This document shows positions 61,314 to 64,000 of a stretch of 64,000 nt of DNA, piece after piece. Position numbers and translations under genes: made by a program. The notes under the pieces were generated by a model that was not told where the DNA came from, ran no database searches, and saw only the letters and a program-made list of their open reading frames with translations. The stretch's first letter is position 1. Every line of letters starts with the position of its first letter. This DNA is from Chiridota heheva (lineage: Eukaryota; Echinodermata; Holothuroidea; Apodida; Chiridotidae): positions 62,001 through 126,000 of the forward strand of contig JAIGNY010000327.1 of the NCBI GenBank assembly GCA_020152595.1, read 5' to 3'.

Positions 61314-64000
61314 CTTAAGAAAATTGCTTGACCCGTCACCAGTATGTCAGATATATAGGTCCTACTAGTAACGCTCACTTCCGCCAAGGTAATTGCTTGA
61401 CCCGTCACCAGTAAGTCAGATACATAGGTCCTACTAGTAACGTCACTTCCGCCAAGGTAATTGCTTGACCCGTCACCAGTAAGTCAGATATATAGGTCCT
61501 ACTAGTAACGTCACTTCCGCCAAGGTAATTGCTTGACCCATCACCAGTAAGTCAGATACATAGGTCCTACTAGTAACCTCACTTCCGCCAAGGTAATTGC
61601 TTGACCCATCACCAGTAAGTCAGATATATAGGTCCTACTAGTAACGTCACTTCCGCCAAGGTAATTGCTTGACCCGTCACCAGTAAGTCAGATACATAGG
61701 TCCTACTAGTAACGTCACTTCCGCTAAGGTAATTGCTTGACCCGTCACCAGTATGTCAGATACATAGGTCCTACTAGTAACCTCACTTCCGCTAAGGTAA
61801 TTGCTTGACCCGTCACCAGTATGTCAGATGCATAGGTCCTACTAGTAACATCACTTCCGCCAAGGTAATTGCTTGACCCATCACCAGTAAGTCAGATACA
61901 TAGGTCCTACTAGTAACGTCACTTCCGCCAAGGTAATTGCTTGACCCATCACCAGTATGTCAGATGCATAGGTCCTACTAGTAACGTCACTTCCGCTAAG
62001 GTAATTGCTTGACCCATCACCAGTATGTCAGATATATAGGTCCTAATAGTAACTCCACTTCCGCTAAGGTAATTGCTTGACCCATCACCAGTAAGTCAGA
62101 TATATAGGTCCTAATAGTAACTTCACTTCCGCTAAGGTAATTGCTTGACCCGTCACCAGTAAGTCAGATGCATAGGTCCTACTAGTAACCTCACTTCCGC
62201 TAAGGTAATTGCTTGACCCGTCACCAGTAAGTCAGATACATAGGTCCTACTAGTAACGTCACTTCCGCTAAGGTAATTGCTTGACCCGTCACCAGTATGT
62301 CAGATACATAGGTCCTACTAGTAACGTCACTTCCGCCAAGGTAATTGCTTGACCCATCACCAGTAAGTCAGATATATAGGTCCTACTAGTAACGCTACTT
62401 CCGCTAAGGTAATTGCTTGACCCATCACCAATAAGTCAGATACATAGGTCCTACTAGTAACGTCACTTCCGCCAAGGTAATTGCTTGACCCATCACCAGT
62501 AAGTCAGATATATAGGTCCTAATAGTAACTTCACTTCCGCTAAGGTAATTGCTTGACCCATAACCAATAAGTCAGATACATAGGTCCTACTAGTAACGTC
62601 ACTTCCGCTAAGGTAATTGCTTGACCCATCACCAGTAAGTCAGATACATAGGTCCTACTAGTAACGCTACTTCCGCTAAGGTAATTGCTTGACCCGTCAC
62701 CAGTAAGTCAGATACATAGGTCCTACTAGTAACGTCACTTCCGCTAAGGTAATTGCTTGACCCATCACCAATAAGTCAGATACATAGGTCCTAATAGTAA
62801 CTCCACTTCCGCTAAGGTAATTGCTTGACCCGTCACCAGTATGTCAGATGCATAGGTCCTACTAGTAACGTCACTTCCGCCAAGGTAATTGCTTGACCCA
62901 TCACCAGTAAGTCAGATATATAGGTCCTAATAGTAACTCCACTTCCGCTAAGGTAATTGCTTGACCCGTCACCAGTATGTCAGATGCATAGGTCCTACTA
63001 GTAACGTCACTTCCGCCAAGGTAATTGCTTGACCCATCACCAGTATGTCAGATACATAGGTCCTACTAGTAACGTCACTTCCGCTAAGGTAATTGCTTGA
63101 CCCGTCACCAGTAAGTCAGATATATAGGTCCTACTAGTAACGTCACTTCCGCCAAGGTAATTGCTTGACCCGTCACCAGTAAGTCAGATACATAGGTCCT
63201 ACTAGTAACGTCACTTCCGCCAAGGTAATTGCTTGACCCATCACCAGTAAGTCAGATATATAGGTCCTACTAGTAACGTCACTTCCGCCAAGGTAATTGC
63301 TTGACCCGTCACCAGTAAGTCAGATACATAGGTCCTACTAGTAACGTCACTTCCGCCAAGGTAATTGCTTGACCCATCACCAGTAAGTCAGATATATAGG
63401 TCCTACTAGTAACGTCACTTCCGCCAAGGTAATTGCTTGACCCATCACCAGTAAGTCAGATACATAGGTCCTACTAGTAACGTCACTTCCGCTAAGGTAA
63501 TTGCTTGACCCATCACCAGTATGTCAGATGCATAGGTCCTACTAGTAACGTCACTTCCGCCAAGGTAATTGCTTGACCCATCACCAGTAAGTCAGATATA
63601 TAGGTCCTAATAGTAACTTCACTTCCGCTAAGGTAATTGCTTGACCCATCACCAGTATGTCAGATACATAGGTCCTACTAGTAACGTCACTTCCGCCAAG
63701 GTAATTGCTTGACCCATCACCAGTAAGTCAGATATATAGGTCCTAATAGTAACTTCACTTCCGCTAAGGTAATTGCTTGACCCATAACCAATAAGTCAGA
63801 TACATAGGTCCTACTAGTAACGTCACTTCCGCTAAGGTAATTGCTTGACCCGTCACCAGTAAGTCAGATACATAGGTCCTACTAGTAACGCTACTTCCGC
63901 TAAGGTAATTGCTTGACCCATTACCAGTAAGTCAGATACATAGGTCCTACTAGTAACGTCACTTCCGCTAAGGTAATTGCTTGACCCATCACCAATAAGT
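61314..64000 (+). repeat. 68-bp satellite, about 39 monomers, running off the right edge
   Basis: The monomer is GTAATTGCTTGACCCGTCAC, CAGTAAGTCAGATACATAGG, TCCTACTAGTAACGTCACTT, CCGCCAAG (68 bp). Diagnostic sites: CCG/CCA, GTAAG/GTATG, GATATA/GATACA/GATGCA, CTACTAG/CTAATAG, CGTC/CTTC/CTCC/CGCT before ACTT, and GCCAAG/GCTAAG. Some sites are linked: CTAATAG nearly always goes with CTTCAC or CTCCAC and GCTAAG. The true right end lies outside the window. Confidence 0.95.

Noticed and set aside
61314-64000. Possible CRISPR or regulatory array from the 68-bp satellite
   Set aside because: Monomers are full-length repeats without variable spacers and behave like an ordinary satellite.

Overview
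The window is animal nuclear DNA: AT-rich, with intron-split genes, GT-AG introns from under 1 kb to 13.5 kb, several non-LTR retrotransposon clades, long-TIR MITEs and many minisatellites. The mix of an L2/CR1-like LINE, an RNase-H-bearing I-like LINE and minisatellite-cored elements fits a marine invertebrate (echinoderm, hemichordate, mollusc or similar). The sequence alone does not fix the phylum.

Three conserved genes can be rebuilt almost to the base. (1) MGMT, the O6-alkylguanine repair protein, lies on the + strand: three coding exons between 1277 and 3624, 191 aa, with intact PCHRV active site and all four zinc ligands. (2) MRPS26, a mitochondrial small-subunit ribosomal protein, lies on the - strand: four exons between 24910 and 8795, 235 aa. 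Its 13.5-kb first intron is full of nested LINEs. (3) CCT7, the eta subunit of the TRiC/CCT chaperonin, lies on the + strand: eleven coding exons between 25558 and 47694, 545 aa, all reading frames and splice sites consistent. MRPS26 and CCT7 are head-to-head with 647 bp between their start codons, so they probably share a bidirectional promoter. A weaker hint of a second divergent pair is seen at the left edge beside MGMT.

Layout: 1-3624 MGMT; 3625-8794 its 3' flank, with a minisatellite-cored element (5550-7288) and a long-TIR MITE carrying a 34-bp palindromic insertion (7365-7955); 8795-24910 MRPS26 with LINEs; 24911-25557 shared promoter; 25558-47694 CCT7, whose intron 3 (4.7 kb) holds a 20-unit hairpin minisatellite and a second copy of the minisatellite-cored element, itself split by another insertion; 47695-64000 gene-free, with MITEs, a 49-bp array, a 16-bp-type minisatellite and, from about 61314 to the right edge, a 68-bp satellite of about 39 monomers.

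The most unusual signals are: a related, foldable segment in CCT7 introns 2, 4, 6 and 8 only (every even intron up to 8); the 40-bp array whose every unit forms a hairpin, with its commonest variants in the loop; the two-copy element with a 19-bp internal minisatellite; the 18-monomer offset in the terminal satellite; and the 34-bp insertion with a perfect 9-bp target duplication. No retrovirus-like or Polinton-like element and no toxin gene was recognised.
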